This document shows, in pieces, positions 49,157 through 57,509 of a stretch of 64,000 nucleotides of DNA. Origin of the DNA: Streptomyces sp. NRRL F-5135 (lineage in GTDB: Bacteria; Actinomycetota; Actinomycetes; Streptomycetales; Streptomycetaceae); contig NZ_JOHR01000008.1 in NCBI RefSeq assembly GCF_000719775.1, positions 62,001 to 126,000 of the forward strand, in the 5' to 3' direction. How positions within the stretch are numbered: position 1 is the first letter of the stretch; each line of letters opens with the position of its first letter. Under the pieces are notes generated by a model that searched no databases, had not been told where the DNA came from, and saw nothing but the letters and a program-made list of their open reading frames with translations. The position numbers and the translations under genes were made by a program.

Positions 49157-50295
49157 CGGCCGCCCCCGACGAGAACACGCCGGAGTTCGCCGGCGGCGTG
49201 CTCGGCGTCCGTCAGCGTGAGGTGCTGGTGGAACGGGAGCGTCATGATCTCCCGGCCCAAGCGCTCGGTAACCGGCAGCGGCCGGTGCCAGGCGGCGAAG
49301 GCCGGTTGGGTGTGGTTGGGCGGGTAGTGCACGCCGACGCCGATGCCGCGGTTTCGGAGTTCGTGGAACACTCGGTCGCGGCGGCCGTCGAGGACGCGGA
49401 CGGCACACATCGGTGGGACCGTGCGGTCTACGTCGGCGTCGACCAGGTCGACGCCGACGATTCCGTCGAGGGCGGTGGCGTAGCCGCGCCATAGCGCGCG
49501 GCGCCGGGTCTCTGTCTCTGTGAAGTGGTCGAGTTGCACGAGGCCCACGGCGGCGTTCAGCGGCGACATCTGCGCACGCATACCAAACCCGCCGACGGTG
49601 TACGTCGTTGTCTCCGCGCGCCGGGCCGCAGGCTCCACGATGCCGAGGCCGCGGAGACGTCGGCAGGTGTCGGCCTCCAGCGGTGTTCGGGGGACAACCG
49701 CGCCGCCGAGCCCGCACGTGAGGTTCTTGATCGGCCCGAAGGAGAAGCACGTCACCACTCCGGTCGTGCCGACCCGACGCTGTCCCTGCCGTGAGCCGAA
49801 CGCCTGGGCGGCGTCCTCGACCACGGTCACGCCCTGCTCATCGAGCGCTGGCCGGGCCGAGGTGAGGTCGACGGCCCGGCCGCCGTAGAGAACCGGCATG
49901 ACCGCCCGGGTGTCCGGCGTGAGCGCGGCCAGGATTTGGGCGGCCTCGACGCACCCGGTGCCATGGTTGACTTCGACGAACCGCGGCCGGGCCCCAGTCG
50001 CGATGATCGCTTGCACGGTCGCGCAGAACGTGAAGGACGGCACGATCACCTCATGCCCGGGGCCGATCCCGGCGGCGAGCAGACCGACGTGGAGGGCGGC
50101 TGTGCCGGAGGCGACCGCGACGACGTCCGGAACGCCGAGGAAGGCCGCGATGCGCTGCTCGAACTCGTCCGTGATCGGGCCGTGGTTGTACTGGCCGGAG
50201 CGTAACGCGGAGGCGATAGCGGCCTCCTCACCGCCGTAGAGGTACGGGCGGGCGTTCCGCGCAAGGTCCGGGGATGGGGATGCGGTGCGGCTCAT
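49153..50295 (-). CDS. DegT/DnrJ/EryC1/StrS-family sugar aminotransferase
   Basis: A 380-residue PLP enzyme. It has SGQYNHGPITDEFEQRIAAFLG, VASGTAALHVGLLAAGIGPG, VIVPSFTFCATVQAI, VVEDAAQAFGS (Asp161) and the PLP lysine in CFSFGPIKNLTCGLGG (Lys190), followed by GVHYPPNH near the end. The family installs an amino group on NDP-keto-sugars. The RmlB-like gene at the head of the operon would supply a dTDP-4-keto-6-deoxyglucose substrate, so a 3- or 4-amino-dideoxy sugar is the expected product. Coupled on both sides by overlapping start/stop codons. Confidence 0.9.
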   Translation of the reverse strand: MSRTASPSPDLARNARPYLYGGEEAAIASALRSGQYNHGPITDEFEQRIAAFLGVPDVVAVASGTAALHVGLLAAGIGPGHEVIVPSFTFCATVQAIIATGARPRFVEVNHGTGCVEAAQILAALTPDTRAVMPVLYGGRAVDLTSARPALDEQGVTVVEDAAQAFGSRQGQRRVGTTGVVTCFSFGPIKNLTCGLGGAVVPRTPLEADTCRRLRGLGIVEPAARRAETTTYTVGGFGMRAQMSPLNAAVGLVQLDHFTETETRRRALWRGYATALDGIVGVDLVDADVDRTVPPMCAVRVLDGRRDRVFHELRNRGIGVGVHYPPNHTQPAFAAWHRPLPVTERLGREIMTLPFHQHLTLTDAEHAAGELRRVLVGGGR

Positions 50296-51260
50296 CGCGG
50301 CGTCCCTTCGCTGGTGGCCAGCGTCTCGACGTACTTCGTGAGGGTGACATCCGGCTTGTAAGTGAGCTGGTCATGGTCGACGTCCTGGCGGAAGAGGCCG
50401 CGGAGGTACTGCCCGACGTAGTCCGCGCCGGCCGCGGCAGAGGCGGGGAATCCTCCGCCGACCCTGGCATTGGTCTCGGTGATGACGACGCGGTCCGGGC
50501 CCTGCTCGTCACGGATGAAGCCCTGCACGCAGCACGCCCCGGTGACACCCGTCGCGGTGAGTGTCGCTCGGACGCACTCGGCGGCCTGGGCGTCGGTGAA
50601 CGTGCGGGAGACAACGGCGAGCCCGCCCTTGACCAGGAGCCGGTATCGGAGGATCACGGACGCCTGGCCGGCACGGTCAACGAGGCAGTCCGCAGTGAAC
50701 TCCCGCCCGTGGATGTACTCCTGCGCGATCGGCTCTGGTACGAGCTCGCACAGTACCCGGGCCTGGTCCCGCGTCCGGCACACATGCACGCCCTTGGTGC
50801 CCTGTCCGTATCGGGGTTTGACGACGAGAGGGCCGTCCGGGGCACGGTCGAGTTCATCCGGGAGGATGGTGCGCGGCGTCGGTACTCCGTGTTCGGCGAG
50901 CACGGCGGCGAACCGGGCCTTGTCGCCGCACGCCGTGACTGCATCCCGGGTCGGGAGCCAGGTGGTGACGCCGAGGTCGGCCAGCGGCCGACGGAGGGTG
51001 ACCAGGCTCGGGAGTTCCCACTCGACAGTGGAGAGGATGCCGTGCGGGCGGGTCTCCGCACACAGCCGGAGCAGAGCCGCGCGGTACGTGGGGTCCGCCG
51101 CTGGTGGGAGGACGTGCGCGGTGACCTCCGGGAGGAGGAGCCCGGCCGCGTGCGGGTCCGCGTCGGCCGCGAGAACATTACAGCCGAGCCTCTGGAGGGA
51201 CCGGGCGAGGTCGAAGCCGGGAGCGCCGCCGACGCCGGTCACGAGGATGCGCTTGGGCAT
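50292..51260 (-). CDS. ATP-grasp ligase (carbamoyl-phosphate-synthase-like)
   Basis: A 322-residue protein. An N-terminal pre-ATP-grasp Rossmann domain (ILVTGVGGAPGFDLARSLQRLG) is followed by the ATP-grasp core: CGDKARFAAVLAEHGVPTPR, LVVKPRYGQGTKGVHVCR, AQEYIHGREFTADCLVD and a metal site in ITETNARVGGGFPASAAAGAD. These enzymes form amide or similar bonds using an acyl-phosphate. In the middle of a sugar aminotransferase operon it may acylate the new amino group with an amino acid or carboxylate; this is inference. It starts six bases after the RmlB-like stop and overlaps the DegT gene. Confidence 0.88.
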   Translation of the reverse strand: MPKRILVTGVGGAPGFDLARSLQRLGCNVLAADADPHAAGLLLPEVTAHVLPPAADPTYRAALLRLCAETRPHGILSTVEWELPSLVTLRRPLADLGVTTWLPTRDAVTACGDKARFAAVLAEHGVPTPRTILPDELDRAPDGPLVVKPRYGQGTKGVHVCRTRDQARVLCELVPEPIAQEYIHGREFTADCLVDRAGQASVILRYRLLVKGGLAVVSRTFTDAQAAECVRATLTATGVTGACCVQGFIRDEQGPDRVVITETNARVGGGFPASAAAGADYVGQYLRGLFRQDVDHDQLTYKPDVTLTKYVETLATSEGTPR

Positions 51261-51266
51261 CGCCGG

Positions 51267-52289
51267 TCACCGCCCTGCTGGAGTGGCGGGCACGGCGCGC
51301 CGCGCGGGCGGAGGCGCAGCCTGCGGGTTCCGCATCAGCGGCGCCCACCGGTCGGGGTTGCGGCGGTACCAGTCGACGGCCTCGGCCAGGCCGTCTTCCA
51401 AGTCCCGCTCAGGCCGGTACCCGAGTTGGGCGGATGCCTTTGAACAGTCGATCGAGTACCGCAGGTCGTTCGCCGGCCGGTCGGGGACGTAGGTCACCGC
51501 CTCCCAGGTGGCGCCGTAGATGCGCAGCAGGTACTCGGTGAGTTCCTGGCCGGTAAGGTCCGTGCCGCCGCCGAGGTTGTAGACCTCTCCGGGGGTGCCG
51601 CTGCGGAGGGCGGCCTCGATGCCGGCGCAGTTGTCTTCGACGTGGAGCCAGTTTCTGACGTGCTCGCCCCGGCCGTGGAGGGTGACCGGCTGCCCGCGCA
51701 GAAGCTGGGTGACGAACAGAGGGATGATCTTCTCGGGGTGCTGGTACGGGCCGTAGTTGTTCGAGGAGCGGGTCACACACACCGGCACCCCGTACGTCTG
51801 CCAGTACGAGAGGGCAATGAGGTCGCTCGCGGCCTTCGACGCGGCGTAGGGGACGGAGGGGCGGAGCGGGGAGTCCTCGGTGGCCGTGCCTTCCAGGAGC
51901 GGGCCGTAGACCTCGTCTGTCGAGACGTGCACGAACCTTTGCACCTCGTGCCGCGTCGCGGCGTCCAGGAGGGTCTGCGTGCCGCGGACGTTCGTCTCCA
52001 GGAACGCGGCGGCTGCGAAGAACGAGCGGTCGACGTGGGACTCCGCAGCGAAGTGCACGACCGCCGTGTGCTTGTCCATCAGACTGTCCACGAGTTCGGC
52101 ATCGAGGATGTTGCCGTGGACGAACGTGAGCTTCGGGCTGAGGAACGCCGTCCCCAAGTTCTCGATGTGGCCGGCGTAGGTGAGAGCGTCGACCACGGTC
52201 ACGGTCGCGACGTCGTCCGCGGCCAGGATGCGCTTGACGAAGTGCGAGCCGATGAAGCCCGCCCCACCGGTCACGAGCACGTGTTCCAT
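51267..52289 (-). CDS. dTDP-glucose 4,6-dehydratase-like enzyme (RmlB family)
   Basis: A 340-residue extended SDR. ATG 52289 (GGGAGG seven bases upstream) gives MEHVLVTGGAGFIGSHFVKR. NAD motif TGGAGFIG at 7-14; catalytic STDEVYG with Thr124-Asp125-Glu126, the dehydratase triad; Tyr148/Lys152 in YAASK; RSSNNYGPYQHPEKIIPLF and RNWLHVEDN also match RmlB closely. The C-terminal ~25 residues are Pro/Ala/Arg-rich. It should produce a 4-keto-6-deoxy NDP-sugar for the DegT enzyme. No nucleotidyltransferase is present, so dTDP-glucose would come from housekeeping metabolism. Confidence 0.92.
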   Translation of the reverse strand: MEHVLVTGGAGFIGSHFVKRILAADDVATVTVVDALTYAGHIENLGTAFLSPKLTFVHGNILDAELVDSLMDKHTAVVHFAAESHVDRSFFAAAAFLETNVRGTQTLLDAATRHEVQRFVHVSTDEVYGPLLEGTATEDSPLRPSVPYAASKAASDLIALSYWQTYGVPVCVTRSSNNYGPYQHPEKIIPLFVTQLLRGQPVTLHGRGEHVRNWLHVEDNCAGIEAALRSGTPGEVYNLGGGTDLTGQELTEYLLRIYGATWEAVTYVPDRPANDLRYSIDCSKASAQLGYRPERDLEDGLAEAVDWYRRNPDRWAPLMRNPQAAPPPARRAVPATPAGR

Positions 52290-52418
52290 GCATGCCTCCC
52301 TGGCAGGAAGGAGATGGCCCGGCATAGCCGCGGCCGTCTGGAGTCACCCGGCCGAGCGGCCGGTCGCTTTCACCATGCGGGACTCGGATGAGGGCCGGGA
52401 GGTATCTCCCGCTGGTCC

Positions 52419-52451
52419 GCACACGGCGTGCGTGGCACGCACATCGTGTGC
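52419..52451. promoter_or_regulatory. 33-bp symmetrical operator between the sugar operon and its XRE regulator
   Basis: GTGCGTG-G-CACGCAC (52428-52442) is a perfect palindrome, and around the same centre (52435) lie GCACAC (52419-52424) and GTGTGC (52446-52451). The double-symmetry site is in the divergent interval between the RmlB-like start (52289) and the XRE start (52520), as expected for an operator controlling one or both. Confidence 0.72.
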
Positions 52452-52519
52452 ATCCGTACGCCCTCCCGGCGTCGGGAGGTTGGCGCTACCGTCGTCCCTC
52501 CCACCCGTAGGAGGTACCT

Positions 52520-53803
52520 ATGGAGGGCGTCAAATCAGCGCGTGAGATCGGGGCTGAGCTGCGCGGGGCCCGGGCCCGTGCCGGCCTTACACAGAGACAG
52601 GTCGGGAGCGCGGTCGGCTACTCGGCTTCGGCCGTCTCGCGGATCGAGGCCGGCAAATTGCGGCTTGAGCATGACCGGCTGTTGGCGTTCGCGTCGTTCC
52701 TGCACATCGCACCCGACAGGCTGGCGGGGACTCCTGTGCCTGTCAGTGCCGTGCTCGGTACGGTGGAGCACCCAGCGGATGAGGAGAATGCGGTGCGTCG
52801 TAGGAACCTGTTCACTGGGTCGCTGGCGATCGGAGTCACGGCAGCGCTCGGAAGCCCGCAAACCACTGTCGCCGCTGGCCTGGCCCACTCCGGGAGGCTG
52901 GAGGACGCACTGCTTTCGGGGTTGCCACGGTGCAAGTCCGCGCCAACCACGGCTGCTGTCAAGTCTGCGGTCACGCGCGCACGCGCAGCTCTGGAAGCCG
53001 GTGCTTACCAGGAACTGGATGCGGGTCTTCCTCAGCACCTCGCGCTCGCCACCGCCGCAGTCCGCGAGGGGCATGGCACGGAGGGGTTGTCCGCGTTGTA
53101 CTCCATCGCGGCGCGAGTAGCGATCAAGGCGGGTGATGACCATCTGTTGATCGTGGCGGCCGACCGAGCGGTGCAGGCTGCACGTGACGGCGGCCATTCC
53201 CTGGCCCTTGCCGAGGCACACCGGATGGTCTCCAGTGGGTATCGTCGCGCAGGCCGTTATGACCGGGCGGCTCAGGTAGCAGTCCGGGCGGCTGATGAAC
53301 TCGCGAGTGCACGGGACGTTCCTGCCGGAGCGCGGGCGTCAGCTCAAGGCCAATTGCTGGCCACGGCAGCCTATACAGCGGCAAAGGGCGCGGACCGAAG
53401 CGGCGCCATGGAACTGCTGGCGCGGGCGGACGCTGTGGCTGGCCGGAGTGCTGATGAACAGACGGCCGGCGGCTGGTTCGGTCCCCGACAGGTGATCTTG
53501 CACGAGGTGTCCGTGCATCAGGTGCTCAGCGCTCCTGACAAAGCCGTGGCGGCTGCGCGGCGGGTCGACCCGCGGGGACTGCCGCTCGAACGTGTGGCCC
53601 GACTGGGGCTCGATGTAGCCCGGGCCTACAGCGACTGGGGGCGTCCGGAGGCGTGTTTGCGGGCATTGCTCTCGGTAGAGCGTGTGGTGCCGCAGGAGGT
53701 GCGGCGGCCGGGGACGCGTGCGTTGACGGCGGGTTTGCTGTTCGGGCCGCATGTGCCGGGGCTTCGCGAGTTCGCCGCTCGCACCGGAGCGCTTCTCATT
53801 TGA
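52520..53803 (+). CDS. XRE-family regulator with TPR-like C-terminal domain
   Basis: A 427-residue protein, TAGGAGG six bases before ATG 52520. The HTH (AREIGAELRGARARAGLTQRQVGSAVGYSASAVSRIEAGKLRLE) occupies residues 6-50. The remainder is helical-repeat-like (ALYSIAARVAIKAGDDHLLIVAADRAVQAARDGG, YRRAGRYDRAAQVAVRAADELA), as in large Streptomyces XRE/TPR regulators that bind a peptide or small ligand. It is divergent from the sugar operon and probably controls it through the 33-bp symmetrical operator. Confidence 0.88.
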   Translation: MEGVKSAREIGAELRGARARAGLTQRQVGSAVGYSASAVSRIEAGKLRLEHDRLLAFASFLHIAPDRLAGTPVPVSAVLGTVEHPADEENAVRRRNLFTGSLAIGVTAALGSPQTTVAAGLAHSGRLEDALLSGLPRCKSAPTTAAVKSAVTRARAALEAGAYQELDAGLPQHLALATAAVREGHGTEGLSALYSIAARVAIKAGDDHLLIVAADRAVQAARDGGHSLALAEAHRMVSSGYRRAGRYDRAAQVAVRAADELASARDVPAGARASAQGQLLATAAYTAAKGADRSGAMELLARADAVAGRSADEQTAGGWFGPRQVILHEVSVHQVLSAPDKAVAAARRVDPRGLPLERVARLGLDVARAYSDWGRPEACLRALLSVERVVPQEVRRPGTRALTAGLLFGPHVPGLREFAARTGALLI

Positions 53804-54126
53804 CGTGTTTCATGCTCGTCCGGCTGGCGCTCCCTTCTGGTCCGTGCGGGTGTACACACGGAAGCGAACACCGCGCTTCTCGGCAACACCGCTGCGAACC
53901 TCCTCTGACGGTATGGGCGAGCCCCCACCGTCGATGGGGGCCCGGGTCCAGCCCCGCCGATGACGCGCCGTGGCCCCGCCGTAGGGGGTGCTCCGGCAGG
54001 GCCACGGTTCCGGGGGCAGCGGAACGGGAGGCACCGCAGAACGGGGGGAATGCGGCCTTCGCCGCCCGCCGGGGTTGTGACGGTACGCCCGCTGGTGACT
54101 GGTGTCACCAGCCGTGCGGCGACTTG
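53804..54126. other. Non-coding stretch with hairpins at the right end of the island
   Basis: No convincing gene. A 7-bp hairpin GCCCCCA/TGGGGGC lies at 53922-53942 and a larger one pairs GCCGTGGCCC near 53968 with GGGCCACGG near 54000; either may end the XRE transcript. Overlapping Arg/Pro-rich frames are artefacts. Confidence 0.5.
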
Positions 54127-54306
54127 TCACATGGCATCCCGGGGGATATCACGGCCCCAGCGCCGGACGCCGGTGCCGTCCGGGGCGTAGACGGACCGGC
54201 CTCCAGGATTGGCGCACGGGTCGTCGGTCGGGGTGAGGTCGGCGCGGTCGGCGGTCAGGGTGCCGGCGAAGTAAGGGGCCGCAGCCGGCGGTACGGCACG
54301 AGTCAC
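54127..54306 (-). pseudogene. Possible gene remnant, 59 codons
   Basis: A minus frame reads PYFAGTLTADRADLTPTDDP then CANPGGRSVYAPDGTGVRRW and ends GRDIPRDAM. Codon use is typical of coding sequence, but it begins inside the palindrome at 54284-54320 and shows no start signal. It may be debris left at the island edge. Low certainty. Confidence 0.3.
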
Positions 54307-54322
54307 GCCGTACCGCCGGCCG
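54276..54322. terminator. Palindrome terminator (right repeat of the island)
   Basis: GCCGGCGGTACGGC (54284-54297) pairs with GCCGTACCGCCGGC (54307-54320) around a 9-nt loop, after the substrate-binding-protein gene. With its left flank (CCGGCGAAG, then AGGGGCCGCAG) it is nearly identical to the palindrome at 46880-46944. Confidence 0.8.
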
Positions 54323-54370
54323 TGCGAGCCACCGCCGGGAACCGGTTCCGGCCCCGGCCCCGGGGCGCCG

Positions 54371-55396
54371 TCACTTCCGCTTCGGCAGCCACTTCTGCCA
54401 CACCGGCCTGTTCTCCTTCGCCCACGCCGCCGCCGCGTCGTCCGGTGACATCTTCCGCTCCGCGATCATCAGCGCGACCTCGTTCTGCTCCTCCGTCGTC
54501 CACCGGAAGTTCTTCATCAGCGCGGCCGCCGCCCCGCCCTGCCTCGCGAAGTCCGCGTTGAGGAACTTCTCCAGCGGCGTGTGCGGATACGCGCACGCGA
54601 CCTTCCGCGCGTCGGCGTCGCAGCCCTCCTTGTACGGCGGGAGCCGGACCTCCGTCATCGGGACCTTCTCGAACAGCCACTGGGGCTTGTACCAGTAGGT
54701 CAGGAAGGGCTTCTTCTCCTTCGCGAACTGCTCGATCTGCGTGATCTGCGCCGCCTCGGAGCCCGCGAAGACGACCTGGTAGTCCAGGTTCAGGTTGCTG
54801 ACCAGCGCCTTGTCGTTCGTGACGTACGACGGCGAACCGTCCAGCAGCTGGCCCTTGCCGCCGCTCTCCGGGGTGCGGAACCGGTCGGCGTACTTGTTGA
54901 GGTTGCGCCAGTCGGTGACGTCCGGGTGCTGCTTCGCGAAGTACGTCGGGACGAACCATCCGATGTGGCCGGTGACGCCGAGGCCGCCGCCGGAGGCGAT
55001 CGTCTTCTTGTCGTCGACGTACCGCTTCTCCTGCTCCGGATGGCCCCAGTCCTCCAGGATCGCGTCCACCCGGCCCTGGCTGAGGGCGTCCCACGCGGGG
55101 ACCTCGTCGATCTGGACGGTGTCCACGTGGTAGCCCAGCTCGTGTTCGAGCAGGTACTTCACGACGGCGACGTTCGCCTGCGCGCCCACCCAGGACTGGA
55201 CGGCGAGCGTGACGGACTTCGCCCCCTGGGCGTTGGCGTACGGCGACGCCTGCTTGGTCATGTCGGCCGCGCCGCAGCCCGTGACCGCGACCAGGGCGCA
55301 CGCGGAGGCGAGCGCGGCTGCGCCACGGGCGCGGGTACGGGTACGGGCGCGGGCAAGGGCTCGCGTGCGGGTACGGGTGTGAGGTGGACGAGCCAT
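54371..55396 (-). CDS. Glycine betaine/choline ABC transporter substrate-binding lipoprotein
   Basis: A 341-residue protein. The signal region is long and Arg/Thr-repetitive (RTRTRALARARTRTRARG), then hydrophobic with lipobox VAVTGC-G. The mature part is an OpuAC/ProX-type binding protein: VTLAVQSWVGAQANVAVVKY, DAILEDWGHPEQEKRYVDDK, LTYWYKPQWLFEKVPMTEVR with several aromatic residues for a trimethylammonium cage. It starts one base after the permease stop and completes the transport operon. Confidence 0.9.
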   Translation of the reverse strand: MARPPHTRTRTRALARARTRTRARGAAALASACALVAVTGCGAADMTKQASPYANAQGAKSVTLAVQSWVGAQANVAVVKYLLEHELGYHVDTVQIDEVPAWDALSQGRVDAILEDWGHPEQEKRYVDDKKTIASGGGLGVTGHIGWFVPTYFAKQHPDVTDWRNLNKYADRFRTPESGGKGQLLDGSPSYVTNDKALVSNLNLDYQVVFAGSEAAQITQIEQFAKEKKPFLTYWYKPQWLFEKVPMTEVRLPPYKEGCDADARKVACAYPHTPLEKFLNADFARQGGAAAALMKNFRWTTEEQNEVALMIAERKMSPDDAAAAWAKENRPVWQKWLPKRK

Positions 55397-55397
55397 G

Positions 55398-57509
55398 TCA
55401 GGCCCCCTTCCGGTCGGCGCCCGCGCGTTCCGTGGGCTGGCTGACCCGGTCGAGCAGCAGGCCGAGGCAGACGATCGCCGCGCCCGCGACCAGCCCCGTC
55501 GCCAGATCGCCCTGGGCCAGGCCGAAGACGACGGAGTAGCCGAGCGCCCCGCCGCCGACCAGGCCGCCGATGATGACGACGGCGAGGACCAGCACGACGC
55601 CCTGGTTGACGGCCAGGCGCAGGGCCGGGCCCGCGAGCGGGAGCTGGACCTGGCGCAGCTGCTGGCCGCCGGTCGCCCCCAGCGAGCGCGCCGACTCCAG
55701 CGCGGACGCGTCGACCTCGCGCAGCCCCTGGGTGGTGATGCGGACGACCGCGGGCAGCGCGTAGACCACCGCCGCCGCGACCGCCGGCGCCCGGCCCACC
55801 CCGAACAGGGCGACCACCGGGATCAGGTAGACGAACTGCGGGAGCGTCTGGAAGACGTCGAGCACGGGCCGCAACAGCGCCTCCACCCGGCGGCTGCGGG
55901 CCGCCGCGACGCCCGTGGCGAAGCCGATGACCAGGGTGACCACGACGGCGGCCAGCACCTGGGACAGCGTGTCCAGCGACGGGTTCCACACCCCGAGCAC
56001 CCCGGTCAGGGCCAGGGCGAGGACGGCGGTGAGCGCGGTCCGCCAGGTGCCGATCGCCAGCGCGAGAGCGGCCACGACCAGCAGCAGGGCCCACCAGGGC
56101 AGCCCCTGGAGGCCGCCGCGCAGCGGGTCCAGGACCCAGGTGGTGAAGCGGCCGGCCCAGTCCGCGGTGCCGCCGACGACGGGCACGCCCGAGTAGAGGT
56201 GGGCGGTCATCCAGTCGACGGCGCCGTTGACGGGCTCGGCGATGGCGACGGTCCAGGAGCCGGGCCAGTTCAGCCGGCCGGCGAGGCGTCCGGCGAGCGC
56301 GACGGCGACGGCCGCGACGGCGACGAGCACCCAGCCGGTCCGCCCCGGCCCCACCCACGCCCCGCGGAGCCGGCCACCGGCGTCACCGCCCGTACCGGAC
56401 GGGGACGTACCGGACGGGGACGTACCGGACGCGGCCGGGCCCGATCCTGAGCCGGCCGCGGCCGTCACCCGGTCCAGCACCACGGCCAGCAGCACGATCG
56501 GCAGCCCGGCGGCCAATGCCGCGCCCACGTCGACCGAGGCCAGCGCCTGGTAGACGCGGTCGCCGAGGCCGCCCGCGCCGATGACGGAGGCGATCACGGC
56601 CATGGAGAGCGCCATCATGATCGTCTGGTTGAGGCCGAGGAGCAGCTGCGTGCGGGCGAGCGGCAGCCGCGCGCTCAGCAGCCGCTGCCGCGCCGTCGTG
56701 CCGAGCGAGGTCACGGCCTCCATGACCCCGCGGTCCGCCTCGCGCAGGCCGAGCGCGGTGAGCCGGGCCATCGGCGGGGCCGCGTAGACGACGGTGGCGA
56801 GGACGGCCGCCGGGACGCCGATGCCGAAGATCAGCACCACCGGCAGCAGGTACGCGAACGCGGGCAGCACCTGCATGGTGTCGAGCACGGGCCGCAGCGC
56901 GCGGTACAGCCGGTCGGAGAGCCCTGCGGCGAGGCCGAGCAGCGCGCCGAGCACGACGGAGACGACGACCGCGACGACCATCAGGGCCAGCGTCTGCATC
57001 GTCGGCACCCACATGCCGAGCAGCCCGCAGACGGCGATCGAGGCCACCGCGGTGAGGGCGAGCCGTACGCCCGCCACCCGCCAGGCGATCAGCCCGGCCG
57101 CGGCGGTGACACCGGCCCAGCCCGCGCCGAGCAGGACCAGGTACACGGCGCGCACGCAGAGCACCACGGCGTTGCTGATGTGCCCGAAGAAGTAGAGGAA
57201 GAGGGGGTGACTGTCGCGGTTGTCGATGATCCAGTCGCTGGCGCCGCCGAGGGGACCGGACAGATCGACGGTCAGGGCGTCCGGCCAGGCGGTGCCGGGC
57301 CAGAGCGTGAGCGCCGGCGGGACGAGCACGGCGGCGAAGACGGCGAAGGGCAGGAGCCTGGTGAGCGCGTGGGCGCGCAGGGCGGAGGCGAGCCGGCCGC
57401 GGGGAGCGGGCCCGGCGCCGGTGGCGGCCGGGGTCGCGGCGGTGCTCGCGGTCGGAGTCGAGGTCGGGGGCGGAGTCGAGGTCGGGGTCGAGGTCGGGGC
57501 GTGGGCCAT
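55398..57509 (-). CDS. Glycine betaine ABC transporter permease, two permease domains fused
   Basis: A 703-residue protein with a TGATG overlap to the ATPase gene. Two complete ProW-type permease units occur in one chain: the first with [27 protein letters not shown] and [15 protein letters not shown], the second with [27 protein letters not shown] and [15 protein letters not shown]. They are joined by a Ser/Gly/Thr linker around residue 365. The EAA-like loops contact the ATPase. Most ProU systems use a homodimer of a single-domain permease, so this is a natural fused version. The N-terminus is a Thr/Ser/Pro repeat. Confidence 0.92.
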   Translation of the reverse strand: MAHAPTSTPTSTPPPTSTPTASTAATPAATGAGPAPRGRLASALRAHALTRLLPFAVFAAVLVPPALTLWPGTAWPDALTVDLSGPLGGASDWIIDNRDSHPLFLYFFGHISNAVVLCVRAVYLVLLGAGWAGVTAAAGLIAWRVAGVRLALTAVASIAVCGLLGMWVPTMQTLALMVVAVVVSVVLGALLGLAAGLSDRLYRALRPVLDTMQVLPAFAYLLPVVLIFGIGVPAAVLATVVYAAPPMARLTALGLREADRGVMEAVTSLGTTARQRLLSARLPLARTQLLLGLNQTIMMALSMAVIASVIGAGGLGDRVYQALASVDVGAALAAGLPIVLLAVVLDRVTAAAGSGSGPAASGTSPSGTSPSGTGGDAGGRLRGAWVGPGRTGWVLVAVAAVAVALAGRLAGRLNWPGSWTVAIAEPVNGAVDWMTAHLYSGVPVVGGTADWAGRFTTWVLDPLRGGLQGLPWWALLLVVAALALAIGTWRTALTAVLALALTGVLGVWNPSLDTLSQVLAAVVVTLVIGFATGVAAARSRRVEALLRPVLDVFQTLPQFVYLIPVVALFGVGRAPAVAAAVVYALPAVVRITTQGLREVDASALESARSLGATGGQQLRQVQLPLAGPALRLAVNQGVVLVLAVVIIGGLVGGGALGYSVVFGLAQGDLATGLVAGAAIVCLGLLLDRVSQPTERAGADRKGA

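Noticed and set aside
53810..54130. 106-codon minus frame after the XRE/TPR regulator
   Set aside because: Arg/Pro-rich, spans two hairpins and shows no known motif.
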